Of a stretch of DNA of 64,000 nt, positions 23,860 to 33,698 are shown piece after piece. Origin of the DNA: Methanofastidiosum sp. (GTDB lineage: Archaea > Methanobacteriota_B > Thermococci > Methanofastidiosales > Methanofastidiosaceae); NCBI GenBank assembly GCA_013178285.1, contig JABLXD010000003.1, positions 1 through 64,000 of the forward strand, given 5' to 3'. The stretch's first letter is position 1, and each line of letters begins with the position of its first letter. The notes beneath the pieces were generated by a model, which was not told the origin of the DNA, ran no database searches, and was given only the letters and a program-made list of their open reading frames with translations. The position numbers were made by a program, and so were the translations under genes.

Positions 23860-24852
23860 CTACTTATAAGACCCTAAAATCTTCATATAGTTTGCTCTTT
23901 CGTAAGCAGATGGTTCCAATACATTTTCTTGCGACAATAATCCTTGTATCGATTTCATTGATTCATATTCATGTTTAGAAAGCCAATCTGTAACTTCAGA
24001 CAAGGTCTTTTCAATATGTTCGATACCATTTTTAATTAAAGCGGAGGTCATCATTGAAACTTTAGCCCCAGCCATAATTGATTTAATCACATCAGGGCTG
24101 GTGTGTATTCCGCCTGTAATTGCGATATCGGGCTTTATCTTTCCATACATAATCGCTGCCCATCTCAGTCTTAATCTTAATTCATCGCTACTACTCAAAA
24201 CAAGATTCTTTGTTATCTCAAGGTTCTCTATATCAATATCGGGCTGATAGAATCTATTGAATATGACAAAAGCATCTGCACCCGCTTCTTCAATCTTTTT
24301 TAATAAATTTGGCGTTGAAGTGAAATACGGACTAAGTTTAACTGCTAATGGAATTCTAATTTTTTGTTTTACACTTTTCACAAGATTAATATAGTTTTCT
24401 TCAATCTTTTCAGAGTTTATTGAAGGGTCAGTTGGGATGTAGTAGATATTCAATTCAAGTGCATCTGCACCCGATTCTTCAATCTTTTCTGCGTATTTTA
24501 TCCAACCCCCATCTGAAACACCATTTAAGCTTCCAATAATTGGGATTTCAGAATCCGACTTGATTTGTTTTAAAAGATCTATATATTCATCAGGCGCAAA
24601 CTTGAACTCCTTTATCTCCGGAAAATATGTCAGAGCTTCTGCATAACTTTCTGTTCCTTGCAGTAAAAATTTATTTAATTCATCTTGTTGAATATCAAGT
24701 TGTTCTTCAAATAATGAGTGCAAAACAACCGCAGCAGCTCCAGATTTTTCAGCTTTTTTAATATTTCTTGGATCTTCCCATAGATAGGAAGATGAAGCTA
24801 CTATGGGATTCTTTAGTTTTAATCCCATATAGTTCGTTGAAAGATCTATCAT
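23860..24852 (-). CDS. Dihydroorotate dehydrogenase-like flavoprotein next to POR
   Basis: The 330-residue TIM-barrel protein resembles class 1 dihydroorotate dehydrogenases ('LKLKNPIVASSSYLWED', 'ALELNIYYIPTD', 'PLAVKLSPYFTSTPNLLKKI', 'IAITGGIHTSPDVIKSIMAG'). It is the 'DHOD-like' type repeatedly found beside single-chain pyruvate:ferredoxin oxidoreductases in bacteria, so its substrate may not be dihydroorotate. Its ATG overlaps the POR stop by four bases (ATGA), so it is translationally coupled. The function of this partner is not settled. Confidence 0.86.
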   Translation of the reverse strand: MIDLSTNYMGLKLKNPIVASSSYLWEDPRNIKKAEKSGAAAVVLHSLFEEQLDIQQDELNKFLLQGTESYAEALTYFPEIKEFKFAPDEYIDLLKQIKSDSEIPIIGSLNGVSDGGWIKYAEKIEESGADALELNIYYIPTDPSINSEKIEENYINLVKSVKQKIRIPLAVKLSPYFTSTPNLLKKIEEAGADAFVIFNRFYQPDIDIENLEITKNLVLSSSDELRLRLRWAAIMYGKIKPDIAITGGIHTSPDVIKSIMAGAKVSMMTSALIKNGIEHIEKTLSEVTDWLSKHEYESMKSIQGLLSQENVLEPSAYERANYMKILGSYK

Positions 24853-27800
24853 TTTTCCTCCTCTTTTGATATTGGCATTTCTGACCAATATTTATAGAAG
24901 TTCCATTTCTTAAAGATTTCTTTCTGAGACTCTTCAAGAAGTTTTTTTGCCACTTCAGGCTTACTTCTAAGTAGTATCTTAAACCTAGTTTCGTTGTAGA
25001 TGTATTTGTCAAGAGTTATCATTGGTTTGCCAGAGTCTAACTGAAGTGGATTTTTACCTTCATTCTCAAGATTTGGATTGTACCTTAAAAGAGGCCAGTA
25101 TCCGGATTGAACGGCAAGTTTCTGTTGCTCAGGACCATTGATAAGGTCATAACCTTGATTTATACAGTGAGCATATGCTATAATTATTGATGTTCCTTCG
25201 TAGGCTTCTGCTTCAAGGAATGCTTTGACTGTTTGAGCATTGTTTGCGCCAAAGGCAACATTTGCAACATATACGTTACCATAGCTCATCGCCATCATGG
25301 CAAGATCTTTCTTTGGAGTTCGTTTTCCGCCCATTGCAAACTTTGCAACTGCACCAAGAGGTGTTGCTTTTGACTTCTGCCCTCCTGTGTTAGAATAGAC
25401 TTCAGTATCAAGAACAAGGATGTTGACATTTTTTCCTAGCGCAAGGACATGGTCAAGACCGCCGTATCCAATATCATAGGCCCATCCGTCTCCACCTAAA
25501 ATCCAAACACTCTTTTTAACTAGTGAATCAGCTAAACTCATTAGATCTTTTGCTTCAGGTTTTTCTATAGATTTTAGTTTGGCCTTTAGTAATTTGACCA
25601 TTTCTCTCTGCTTGTTTATGCCTGCTTCGGTATCTTGTTTTGTGTTTTTGAGTTCAAATACTAGATCCTTTCCTAAATCATCCTTAAGTTTTTCAACTAG
25701 CTCCATTGCGTATTCTTTCTGCTTATCAAGGGCTAATCTCATACCAAGTCCAAACTCTGCAGTATCTTCAAAAAGAGAGTTTGACCAAGTTGGGCCCCGG
25801 CCGTCCTTATTCTTTGTGTAAGGTGTTGTGGGTAGATTTCCTCCATAAATTGAGGAACATCCTGTAGCATTGGCTATTACGGCCCTATCTCCAAACAGTT
25901 GGGTCATAAGCTTGACATAAGGGGTTTGGCCACAGCCTGAGCAAGCACCAGAGAACTCAAACAAGGGCTCTAGAAGCTGGATATCCTTTACAGTTGAGAC
26001 ATTTAACTTCCCTCGTTCAACATAAGGCAAAGAGTCAAAGAAATTCCAGTTTTCTTTTTCTCTATCGAGTATGGGGTCTTTAAATTCCATGTTTATAGCT
26101 TTTAGTTTTGGATCTTTTTTATTCTTTGAAGGGCATGTTTCATAACAGAGTTTGCACCCTGTGCAGTCTTCTGGAGAAGCTTGGACAGTGTATAAATAAT
26201 CTTTGAATTGTGAGAACTTTGCTTCAATATGTTTGAATGAAGCAGGGGCCTTCTTTAATGCATCTTTTGGGTAGACTTTGGCTCTAATAACTGCATGTGG
26301 GCAGACAAATGCACATTTTCCACACTGAATACAGATTTCAGGATCCCAGACAGGAACATCAAGTGAAATGTTTCTCTTCTCCCACTTAGTTGTACCAGTT
26401 GGGTATGTACCATCTTCAGGGAATGCACTTACAGGGAGTTCATCGCCTTTGAAAACTATCATTTTTGATATTACATTTTTTACGTAGTCAGGCGCTTCTT
26501 CCGGCATCGATGATTTCAAATCAAAACTGCTTGTGGCCTTTTCAGGTACCTTTACTTCATATAGATTGTCAATTGCTTTATCAATGGCCTCGTAGTTCAT
26601 CTTTAGTATTTTTTCTCCCTTTCTGCCGTATGTTTTCTCTGTGAACTTTTTAATTGATTTAATCGCATCTTCTTTTGGGATTACATTACTCAACGCAAAA
26701 AAGCATGTCTGCATAATTGTATTTATTCTAACCCCAAGACCAATATCCTTTGCAATATCATAGGCATCAATTGTATAAAATTTAATATTCTTATCTATAA
26801 TTTGCTGTTGTACGTTTTTAGGTAATTGGTTCCATACTTCCTCTTTTGGATATGGGCTATTCAAAAGAAAGATTGAGTTCTTCTGAGCAACACTTAACAT
26901 GTCATATTTGTCTAAAAATGAGCATTGATGGCAAGCTACAAAGTTCGCCCTGTCAATTAGGTAAGGTGACCTTATTGGATCTGGCCCAAATCTTAAGTGA
27001 GAAATTGTAAGTGATCCAGCCTTCTTTGAATCATAAAAAAAGAATCCTTGTGCGTAATTGTCAGTTTCTTCACCAATGATTTTTATTGAGCTCTTATTTG
27101 CACTGACTGTACCATCCGCACCTAATCCAAAGAATACGGCCCTCGTTCTATTCTCAGGTTCAACAAAAAAGTCTGGATCATATTCTAAACTCTTATGAGT
27201 TACATCATCATTAATTCCAACAGTGAATCTATTTTTCGGTTCACTCTTTTTTAATTCATCGAAAACAGCTTTTGCCATAGAAGGCTTAAACTCTTTTGAA
27301 GATAATCCGTATATTCCCCCAATTATTTTTGGCATCTTGTCCATTTTTAACATGCCATTTGAAAATGCAGAGGATATAGCAGTTGTGACATCTAAGTACA
27401 GTGGCTCACCTAAGGAGCCTGGTTCTTTAGTTCTGTCTAAGACAGCAATGCTTTTTACAGTTAGAGGGATCTCTGAAATAAAATGTTTTAAAGAAAATGG
27501 TCTAAATAGCCTTACTTTTAAAACTCCTACCTTTTCACCTTTTTCAATGAGATACTTAACAGTTTCTTCTACAGTTTCAGCACCGCTTCCCATAATTATA
27601 ATGATTCTTTCTGCATCAGGCGCCCCTTCATATTGGAATAGTTTATACTGTCTACCTACAATCTTTGCAAATTTGTCCATAGCTTCTTGGACCAAATCAG
27701 GACAGGCATTATAATATGGATTTATTTTTTCTCTAGCTTGGAAGTATGTATCGGGGTTATGCGAAGTTCCTCTTATTATTGGATTATCTGGGGATAAGGC

Positions 27801-28418
27801 TCTTGCACGATGAGCCCTGACTAGATCTTCGTCTATCATTTCTTTCAAATCTTCAAGTGTCAACTTTTCAACTTTTGAAGTTTCTGCAGATGTCCTAAAT
27901 CCGTCAAAGAAGTGTAAAAAAGGAACTCTAGATTTTAAAGTTGCAGCTTGAGCAATAATTGAGAGATCCATTACCTCTTGAACAGAGTTTGATGCTAGAA
28001 GCGCAAATCCGGTAGAACGTACTGACATCACATCACTATGGTCACAAAAGATTGATAGGGCGTGGGTTGCAAGAGATCTAGCACTTACGTGGAAAACGGT
28101 AGAAGTCAGTTCTCCCGCTATTTTATACATATTGGGGATCATTAAAAGAAGCCCTTGGGACGCTGTGAACGTGGTAGTAAGTGCGCCTCTCTGCAATGAG
28201 CCATGAACGGCTCCTGAGGCTCCACCCTCACTTTGCATCTCAGTTACATGAGGAACAGTACCCCATATATTGGGCTCTTCTTCAGATGCCCACTGGTCAG
28301 ATAACTCTCCCATTGTGGAAGAAGGAGTTATTGGGTATATTGATATAACTTCATTAACATGATAAGCTGTATATGCAGCAGCTTCATTTCCATCAATAGT
28401 AACCATTGGCCTTTTCAT
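24849..28418 (-). CDS. nifJ: Single-chain pyruvate:ferredoxin (flavodoxin) oxidoreductase
   Basis: The 1189-residue enzyme interconverts pyruvate plus CoA with acetyl-CoA, CO2 and reduced ferredoxin. N-terminal domains begin 'MVTIDGNEAAAYTAYHVNEV' and contain 'YPITPSSTMGE'. Two 4Fe-4S motifs sit near residues ~694 ('CIQCGKCAFVCP') and ~752 ('CTGCKLCYETCP'). The ThDP domain has 'GACSGCGQTPYVKLM' and 'GGDGWAYDIGYGGLDHVL' (~978). Most methanogens use a four-subunit POR; this fused form is typical of bacteria and protists and suggests acquisition by transfer. In a methanogen it could work in either direction. Confidence 0.96.
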   Translation of the reverse strand: MKRPMVTIDGNEAAAYTAYHVNEVISIYPITPSSTMGELSDQWASEEEPNIWGTVPHVTEMQSEGGASGAVHGSLQRGALTTTFTASQGLLLMIPNMYKIAGELTSTVFHVSARSLATHALSIFCDHSDVMSVRSTGFALLASNSVQEVMDLSIIAQAATLKSRVPFLHFFDGFRTSAETSKVEKLTLEDLKEMIDEDLVRAHRARALSPDNPIIRGTSHNPDTYFQAREKINPYYNACPDLVQEAMDKFAKIVGRQYKLFQYEGAPDAERIIIIMGSGAETVEETVKYLIEKGEKVGVLKVRLFRPFSLKHFISEIPLTVKSIAVLDRTKEPGSLGEPLYLDVTTAISSAFSNGMLKMDKMPKIIGGIYGLSSKEFKPSMAKAVFDELKKSEPKNRFTVGINDDVTHKSLEYDPDFFVEPENRTRAVFFGLGADGTVSANKSSIKIIGEETDNYAQGFFFYDSKKAGSLTISHLRFGPDPIRSPYLIDRANFVACHQCSFLDKYDMLSVAQKNSIFLLNSPYPKEEVWNQLPKNVQQQIIDKNIKFYTIDAYDIAKDIGLGVRINTIMQTCFFALSNVIPKEDAIKSIKKFTEKTYGRKGEKILKMNYEAIDKAIDNLYEVKVPEKATSSFDLKSSMPEEAPDYVKNVISKMIVFKGDELPVSAFPEDGTYPTGTTKWEKRNISLDVPVWDPEICIQCGKCAFVCPHAVIRAKVYPKDALKKAPASFKHIEAKFSQFKDYLYTVQASPEDCTGCKLCYETCPSKNKKDPKLKAINMEFKDPILDREKENWNFFDSLPYVERGKLNVSTVKDIQLLEPLFEFSGACSGCGQTPYVKLMTQLFGDRAVIANATGCSSIYGGNLPTTPYTKNKDGRGPTWSNSLFEDTAEFGLGMRLALDKQKEYAMELVEKLKDDLGKDLVFELKNTKQDTEAGINKQREMVKLLKAKLKSIEKPEAKDLMSLADSLVKKSVWILGGDGWAYDIGYGGLDHVLALGKNVNILVLDTEVYSNTGGQKSKATPLGAVAKFAMGGKRTPKKDLAMMAMSYGNVYVANVAFGANNAQTVKAFLEAEAYEGTSIIIAYAHCINQGYDLINGPEQQKLAVQSGYWPLLRYNPNLENEGKNPLQLDSGKPMITLDKYIYNETRFKILLRSKPEVAKKLLEESQKEIFKKWNFYKYWSEMPISKEEEK

Positions 28419-28527
28419 AAAATCTCACCATTAACGTATTTGTCTGTATAGGGTCATAAAAAAATTAAAATATAAGGTTATCCCATGACTTGTTTTCCAA
28501 GAAAAGATATGGGCATCCATAAATAAA

Positions 28528-29040
28528 TTATTGCCATTTGTTATATTTTACCCTTTCTTCTTTGAATCTAGTTACTGGTTTTGGCATCTCTACAGGGTAT
28601 CCCATTATCACTATCGAGAGTGGCACGATATTTTCTGGGATTCCAAGTAATTTTCTAAAGCCACTGGCCCTGTCTTCAAGAGGGTATATCCCAGACCAAA
28701 CAGCACCCAAACCAAGGGCGTGAGCAGCAAGTAAAATGTTCTGGGTAGCAGCTGAGCAGTCCTGAACCCAAAATCCCGGATACTTTTCCAAACTGGGGTC
28801 ACCACAGATTACTATTGCAGCAGTAGCTTCCTTTGCCATAGGAGCGTAAAGACTCACCTTAGGGACCTCATTTAAAATATTTTTATCGTCAATGACAACA
28901 AAATGCCAAGGCTGTTGATTTCCGGCAGACGGTGCACTCATAGCCGCTTCCAATAGTTTATCAATCATCTCTTTTGGTATCAATTTATCTGTAAATTTTC
29001 TTACACTTCTCCTTGTACGGATTGCATCTAGGGCTTCCAT
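28528..29040 (-). CDS. Nitroreductase-family protein
   Basis: The 170-residue FMN-binding protein starts 'MEALDAIRTRRSVRKFTDK' and contains 'AMSAPSAGNQQPWHFVVI', 'CSAATQNILLAAHALGLGAV' and 'LSIVIMGYPVEMP', typical of nitroreductase/oxidoreductase family members. It differs from the gene at 9299 and is not a recent duplicate. Single-gene unit between POR and DUF211; substrate unknown. Confidence 0.88.
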   Translation of the reverse strand: MEALDAIRTRRSVRKFTDKLIPKEMIDKLLEAAMSAPSAGNQQPWHFVVIDDKNILNEVPKVSLYAPMAKEATAAIVICGDPSLEKYPGFWVQDCSAATQNILLAAHALGLGAVWSGIYPLEDRASGFRKLLGIPENIVPLSIVIMGYPVEMPKPVTRFKEERVKYNKWQ

Positions 29041-29146
29041 CTAAATTCCTCCACTAATAATTCAAACTCTAAACTTATAAATCTAATTCTGATAAATACC
29101 GAAACTATTATATAAGTCAATATAGTCAATAAACTTTGGTAGATGC

Positions 29147-29440
29147 ATGAGTTCAATTAGGGTTATAGTTCTTGATGTTTTAAAACCCCATAAACCAATA
29201 CTCCCAGATTTTGCAAATAAACTAGCAGAAATTCCTGGGATTATAGGCGTAAATATCTCAGTTGTTGAAATTGACCAAAAAACTGAAACAGTCAAACTTT
29301 CAATACAAGGGGACTCAATTGATTATGAATTATTAAAAGAAGAGATAGAAAAACTTGGCGGGACTGTACACAGCATAGACAAAGTTGCCGCAGGAAAAAG
29401 GATTATTCCTGAAGTAGAGACTTTGCAGGACAGATCTTAA
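29147..29440 (+). CDS. DUF211-family protein
   Basis: The 97-residue protein has the ferredoxin-like fold pattern of DUF211: 'SSIRVIVLDVLKPHKPILPD', 'GIIGVNISVVEIDQKTETVK', 'GGTVHSIDKVAAGKRIIPEV'. DUF211 proteins are small archaeal proteins of unknown function, some suggested to bind metals or ligands as oligomers. The stop overlaps that of the convergent SRP19 gene by four bases. Confidence 0.87.
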   Translation: MSSIRVIVLDVLKPHKPILPDFANKLAEIPGIIGVNISVVEIDQKTETVKLSIQGDSIDYELLKEEIEKLGGTVHSIDKVAAGKRIIPEVETLQDRS

Positions 29441-29727
29441 TTTCCACCCCTATTTTTTCTTATCTCTTTTGATATTTTTTTAAGTATTTCATTTTTGGAG
29501 AATTTTTTCTCAACTACAAATCTTCCAAGATTTCTGTCTTCTTTTCCCTGTTCCTTTGGGTATTTTGAGATCTTTTGAATCTCATGATTTATTCCAATAG
29601 TATCAAGAGCTTTTTTAATCTCGTCAAACTTTGGATGGTCCAGAGCTAAATTCTTTGGAAGCTTCCTTCCGCCTTTCTTTGAAAGATTTTTATCAATATA
29701 AGAAGGCCATATTATATATCCCTTCAA
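29437..29727 (-). CDS. srp19: Signal recognition particle 19 kDa protein
   Basis: The 96-residue basic protein begins 'MKGYIIWPSYIDKNLSKKGG' followed by 'RKLPKNL', the diagnostic SRP19 block that contacts helices 6 and 8 of SRP RNA; the tail is lysine/arginine-rich. It assembles SRP RNA for binding SRP54. No 7S RNA or SRP54 gene is evident in this window. It is divergent from hypA. Confidence 0.94.
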   Translation of the reverse strand: MKGYIIWPSYIDKNLSKKGGRKLPKNLALDHPKFDEIKKALDTIGINHEIQKISKYPKEQGKEDRNLGRFVVEKKFSKNEILKKISKEIRKNRGGN

Positions 29728-29789
29728 AATAATCCCCCTAAGCTTTTAAATACTCTTTTGGCAGAATATAAAAGTGTATTGGTGAATCT

Positions 29790-30152
29790 ATGCATGAACT
29801 TTCTCTTGCAGACGGAATGCTAAAAACCGTGCTTGAAGCCGCTCAGAAAGAAAAGGCCAAGAAAATCAAATCGATTAAGTTAGAGATGGGGGAGATACTT
29901 TTAGTCAATACTGAGCAGCTTACATTCTGCTTTGACATAATCTCTAAAGGAACTATTGCAGAAGGTGCAAAGCTTGATATCAAATTTTTAAAGCCAAGAG
30001 TTCACTGCAATAAATGTGGCAAGGAATTTAATATTAGTTCTGAAAATGATTTCCCAATACTTCAGATGGTATGTGAATGTGGATCAAACGATGTCACAAT
30101 TCTCTCCGGAAGAGAGTTTAACATAAAGTCTATAAAAATTGAAGAGGATTAA
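29790..30152 (+). CDS. hypA: Hydrogenase nickel-insertion protein HypA
   Basis: The 120-residue protein starts with the nickel-binding 'MHELSLADGML' (Met1-His2-Glu3) and has a zinc site made by 'CNKCGKEF' and 'CECG'. HypA delivers Ni with HypB to [NiFe]-hydrogenase large subunits. No other hyp genes or hydrogenase subunits are in the window, apart from a HypE-related protein at 2170. The stop overlaps that of the convergent aminotransferase by four bases. Confidence 0.94.
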   Translation: MHELSLADGMLKTVLEAAQKEKAKKIKSIKLEMGEILLVNTEQLTFCFDIISKGTIAEGAKLDIKFLKPRVHCNKCGKEFNISSENDFPILQMVCECGSNDVTILSGREFNIKSIKIEED

Positions 30153-31315
30153 AATTTAGAAAGAAATCTTTCCATCCTGTCACATGCCTCATTGATCTTA
30201 TCTTTTTTAAGCGGATATGCAAGCCTCACATAGTCATCCGAGTATGGGCCAAAAGCTAAACCTGGAACTGTGACGACCTTCTCTTGATTTAAAAGTTTCT
30301 CAGAGAACTCTTCTGATTTAATACCCATGCCAGATATGTTCATAAAAAGATAGAATGAACCTTCAGGTTTTATTGCACTAACCCCTTTCATTTTTTTGAT
30401 TCTACTCAAAAGGAGATTTCTTCTATCTTCAAATTCTTCCCTCATCTGATCCACAAAGTCTTGAGGCCCTTTAAGAGCTTCCAGAGCACCAAATTGGGCA
30501 AAAGTATTGTTGCACACAGGACCGTACATATGGAGTTTTAACATTCTATCAAGGAGGATTTCGTCTTTTGAGCATAGGTATCCAACTCTCCAGCCCGTCA
30601 TAGAATAAGTTTTTGAAAATGAGTTCACAGTTATAACATTATTTTCCATGCCATTAAGTGATGCGATGCTGACATGTTTTTTACCGTCATAGATAAGGCT
30701 CTCATAAACTTCATCAGACAATACCTTTAGATTGTATTCCATAACTATATCTGAAATCTTTTCTAAGTCACTTTTCTTCATGACTGATCCAGTAGGATTT
30801 GAAGGGGAATTCAGTATTAATAGTTCTGTATTTTCAGTTATTTTTTCTTCTAAAAGGTCGGGATTCAATATAAAATTTTCATCTTCTCGGCATTCTACTT
30901 CGATTGGATTCCCTCCAGAAAGCATAACTGTAGGAACGTAAGCAACAAAAGCGGGCGAAGGAACGATAACCCCATCCCCGCTTTTTATTGAAGACTGGAT
31001 TGCAAGTGACAGAGCTTCTCCCCCGCCAACAGTTACTATGATTTCATTTTCGGATACATCGACTTTGTTCTGGCTTTTCATCTTTTCAGAGATGGCTTGT
31101 CTCAATTCTAAAATTCCAGAATTTGGAGAATAGTAAGTTTTTCCCTCTTTAAGGGCTTTAATAGAAGATTCTACTATATGTGAAGGAGTGTCAAAGTCAG
31201 GTTCCCCGATCCCAAGACTTATGATTCCTTCCATATTCTGTGCAAGATCAAATAATTTCCTTATACCAGATTTTGGGATCTTATCAAGTGATGACGATAT
31301 AGAATGTTCAGGCAT
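30149..31315 (-). CDS. PLP-dependent class I aminotransferase
   Basis: The 388-residue protein carries aspartate-aminotransferase fold markers: 'ISLGIGEPDFDTPSHI', 'YYSPNSGILELRQAI', 'LNSPSNPTGSVMKK', 'LSDEVYESLIYDGKKH', and the PLP lysine in 'SFSKTYSMTGWRVGYL'. It may be an aspartate or aromatic aminotransferase; the exact amino acid cannot be set from sequence. It lies 11 bases after rfcL, so it may be the last gene of the RFC operon. Confidence 0.9.
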   Translation of the reverse strand: MPEHSISSSLDKIPKSGIRKLFDLAQNMEGIISLGIGEPDFDTPSHIVESSIKALKEGKTYYSPNSGILELRQAISEKMKSQNKVDVSENEIIVTVGGGEALSLAIQSSIKSGDGVIVPSPAFVAYVPTVMLSGGNPIEVECREDENFILNPDLLEEKITENTELLILNSPSNPTGSVMKKSDLEKISDIVMEYNLKVLSDEVYESLIYDGKKHVSIASLNGMENNVITVNSFSKTYSMTGWRVGYLCSKDEILLDRMLKLHMYGPVCNNTFAQFGALEALKGPQDFVDQMREEFEDRRNLLLSRIKKMKGVSAIKPEGSFYLFMNISGMGIKSEEFSEKLLNQEKVVTVPGLAFGPYSDDYVRLAYPLKKDKINEACDRMERFLSKF

Positions 31316-31326
31316 ATTATCTTCCT

Positions 31327-32700
31327 CTAAAAGTCAAAAAGTGTTTTTTGTTGATTCTTTTGTTTATCCTCTTTCTCGTTTTCTTTTGGCAATTCTTTTT
31401 CTTTTTTAGTAGTTTCGTTTTTGGGCTCTATTTTTTTCTCTGCTGTTACTGGAACTGTTTCAATTTTCTCTTTTTTTTCTGGCGCCTTTAAAAGCTCTTC
31501 TCTTGCTAGCTCTATCTTTCTATAATTTTTTTCATCAATAAACTTAATTTCTTCCATATCAAATTCAAAAAAGTTAGCTATGAGCGCACCTTTCTTTGGA
31601 TTTAAGAATAATGTGGATATCAAGGGTATGTAACTTCTTGCAACTTTTCTAGAGCAGTGGCACTTTTTCCCGATCTTATTGAGGATTATCTTATTTGTTT
31701 CTCTCATCTTCTTCGATGACCCAAGGACCTGAAAATATTTTGGTGGAGAAAAAGCGATATATCGTGGATCAGTTACCCCTGAAACAGATACCCCTCCAGT
31801 CATGAGATCTGATGCATACTTCCACATTGAATAGTTTCTGGTATTAAATGCACGTTTTAAGTAAATGTCAGATTTTGAAATAAGGTCCATAGATTTTAGT
31901 AGCTCCCTACCCTTGTAGGCTTTTGGGGTATTTTCATCGATCCATAGCAAGAGTTCGTCAGGCTTTTTGTCAATGTCAAAAAACTCTTTTCTTACATCAA
32001 TGGAGTTTGACATGTAAAGTTTTGAAAGAGCCTCAAAAATTGAAGTTTCTGTATCTCTTGAACCTACTAATTTCTCGTCCCCTTTTACAAGCTTTTTACC
32101 TAAGGAGTCAAGATCATTAATGGCCGCCCTCATATCTCCTGTCGATTGCTCTGCAATCTTCATTAGAACATCATCATCTGCTTCAATTTTCTCTGCAACA
32201 GCTATCTCTTTCAATCTAGCAAAGATTGTCCTTGATTGAAGACGTTTAAATTGTACAAGTTTGCAGTTGTCCCTTATAGCTTGAGATACCTCCCAGTAAC
32301 TGTTTGCAGTAAGTATAATTGGATTTTGTGTATTTTTTATTATTTCAAGTAGGGCTTTTGCTCCACCAAAATCTTCCTTGCCATGGATATTGTCTGCCTC
32401 ATCCAGCAATATTATTTTCTTGTAGCCAAAAAGAGTCTTTGAAGAAGCAGCGTTTCCAACTATCCTGTTTAGGGCAGTCTGATCTCTTTTGTCACTGGCA
32501 TTTAGCTCTATCAAATCATATCCAAGTTCTTTGGCCAAAACTTTGACCATTGTAGTCTTACCGCTGCCCGGCGGTCCATAAATTAAAAGAGCTTTTTTTT
32601 CGTTTCCCCAAGTATTTATCCAAGCAAGAATATCCTTTACAAGTGCCTGTTGACCTTTTATCTCAGAAAAATTTTTTGGGAAGTATTTCTCAACAAGCAT
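31327..32700 (-). CDS. rfcL: Replication factor C large subunit
   Basis: The 457-residue clamp-loader ATPase starts 'MLVEKYFPKNFSEIKG', with Walker A 'YGPPGSGKTT' (42-50), Walker B 'KIILLDEADNIHGKED', a sensor/collar region and a long charged lysine/glutamate-rich tail. The last seven residues, 'QKTLFDF', form a canonical PCNA-interacting (PIP) box. ATG 32700 is chosen because the longer upstream frame overlaps rfcS. It starts seven bases after the rfcS stop; together they load PCNA. Confidence 0.96.
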   Translation of the reverse strand: MLVEKYFPKNFSEIKGQQALVKDILAWINTWGNEKKALLIYGPPGSGKTTMVKVLAKELGYDLIELNASDKRDQTALNRIVGNAASSKTLFGYKKIILLDEADNIHGKEDFGGAKALLEIIKNTQNPIILTANSYWEVSQAIRDNCKLVQFKRLQSRTIFARLKEIAVAEKIEADDDVLMKIAEQSTGDMRAAINDLDSLGKKLVKGDEKLVGSRDTETSIFEALSKLYMSNSIDVRKEFFDIDKKPDELLLWIDENTPKAYKGRELLKSMDLISKSDIYLKRAFNTRNYSMWKYASDLMTGGVSVSGVTDPRYIAFSPPKYFQVLGSSKKMRETNKIILNKIGKKCHCSRKVARSYIPLISTLFLNPKKGALIANFFEFDMEEIKFIDEKNYRKIELAREELLKAPEKKEKIETVPVTAEKKIEPKNETTKKEKELPKENEKEDKQKNQQKTLFDF

Positions 32701-32707
32701 ATTATCG

Positions 32708-33655
32708 TTATCCTGAGGAAAGATTGGCGAGAAGATATTCAAGCTGGATAAACTCATTAGCCCCTTGAACGAGCCTGAAGTCTGCCTCACCTATCATATC
32801 AACAATTCTAACTTTCTCCTTATCGGATACTTCTAAATTGAATGTCTCCCTGTGCATCTGCATTATTATGTCTTCTCCCGACAACCCTTGCTCTAAAAGA
32901 AGTGACTGAAGTATCTTTCTAGAAGCTATAAAATCTCCAGATAGAGCAACCTTCATCATATTTTTAATCTCTTCAGGTTTCGCTCTTGAGGTCACCTGAT
33001 AGACTAAACTCTCTGTTATTGAATCTCCGATGCCCGATGAAGCCTGGAGCGCATTTATGGCCTTTCTCATATCTCCTTCAGAAACATAGGCAATTGCATT
33101 AAGGCCGTCTTCTTTAAGATCAATTTTTTCTTCCTCGGCAATCTTCTTAATCATAGTTTTTATTGCATCAGTTGACAACGGTCCAAATCTGAATATTGCA
33201 CACCTGGATTGTATTGGGTCAATAATCCTAGAAGAGTAATTACATGAAAGAATGAATCTGCAGGTCGATGTATAAACCTCCATAGTTCTCCTCAATGCAT
33301 TCTGGGCATCAGAAGTAAGAGCATCAGATTCATCTAAAAATATTATCTTGAAATCTCCACCTATGGGTTTAGTTCTTGCAAAGTCCTTTATTTTCTCCCT
33401 AACTACATTAATACCTCTCTCATCTGAAGCATTTGTTTCTTGAAAATTCTGCTTCCAGTATTCCCCAAATATTTCCTTTGCAAGGGCTATAGCCGCTGTG
33501 GTCTTTCCAACACCTGGAGGTCCAGCAAATAACAAGTGCGGCATAGACTTTTTATCAACATAGGATTTAAGTCTTCTAATTATGGGATCTCTTCCAACTA
33601 TATCGTCAAGCTTTTGAGGCCTGTACTTTTCCGTCCAGGGTTTTTCAAACTCCAT
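32708..33655 (-). CDS. rfcS: Replication factor C small subunit
   Basis: The 315-residue protein has the RFC boxes: 'PWTEKYRPQKLDDIVG', Walker A 'FAGPPGVGKTTAAIALAKE', 'ETNASDERGINVVREKIKDF', Walker B 'KIIFLDESDALT', SRC motif 'QSRCAIFRF'. Four copies would combine with RfcL in the pentameric clamp loader. ATG 33655 follows GTGATT. No intein is present, although RFC genes are frequent intein sites in archaea. Confidence 0.97.
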   Translation of the reverse strand: MEFEKPWTEKYRPQKLDDIVGRDPIIRRLKSYVDKKSMPHLLFAGPPGVGKTTAAIALAKEIFGEYWKQNFQETNASDERGINVVREKIKDFARTKPIGGDFKIIFLDESDALTSDAQNALRRTMEVYTSTCRFILSCNYSSRIIDPIQSRCAIFRFGPLSTDAIKTMIKKIAEEEKIDLKEDGLNAIAYVSEGDMRKAINALQASSGIGDSITESLVYQVTSRAKPEEIKNMMKVALSGDFIASRKILQSLLLEQGLSGEDIIMQMHRETFNLEVSDKEKVRIVDMIGEADFRLVQGANEFIQLEYLLANLSSG

Positions 33656-33698
33656 CAAATCACAACCAATTACTCTAATTATCTAAATTATTTAAACC

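Noticed and set aside
32701-32790. N-terminal extension of RfcL
   Set aside because: The extra 30 residues are rfcS coding sequence read in another frame, and RfcL homologues start at MLVEKY-like sequence.
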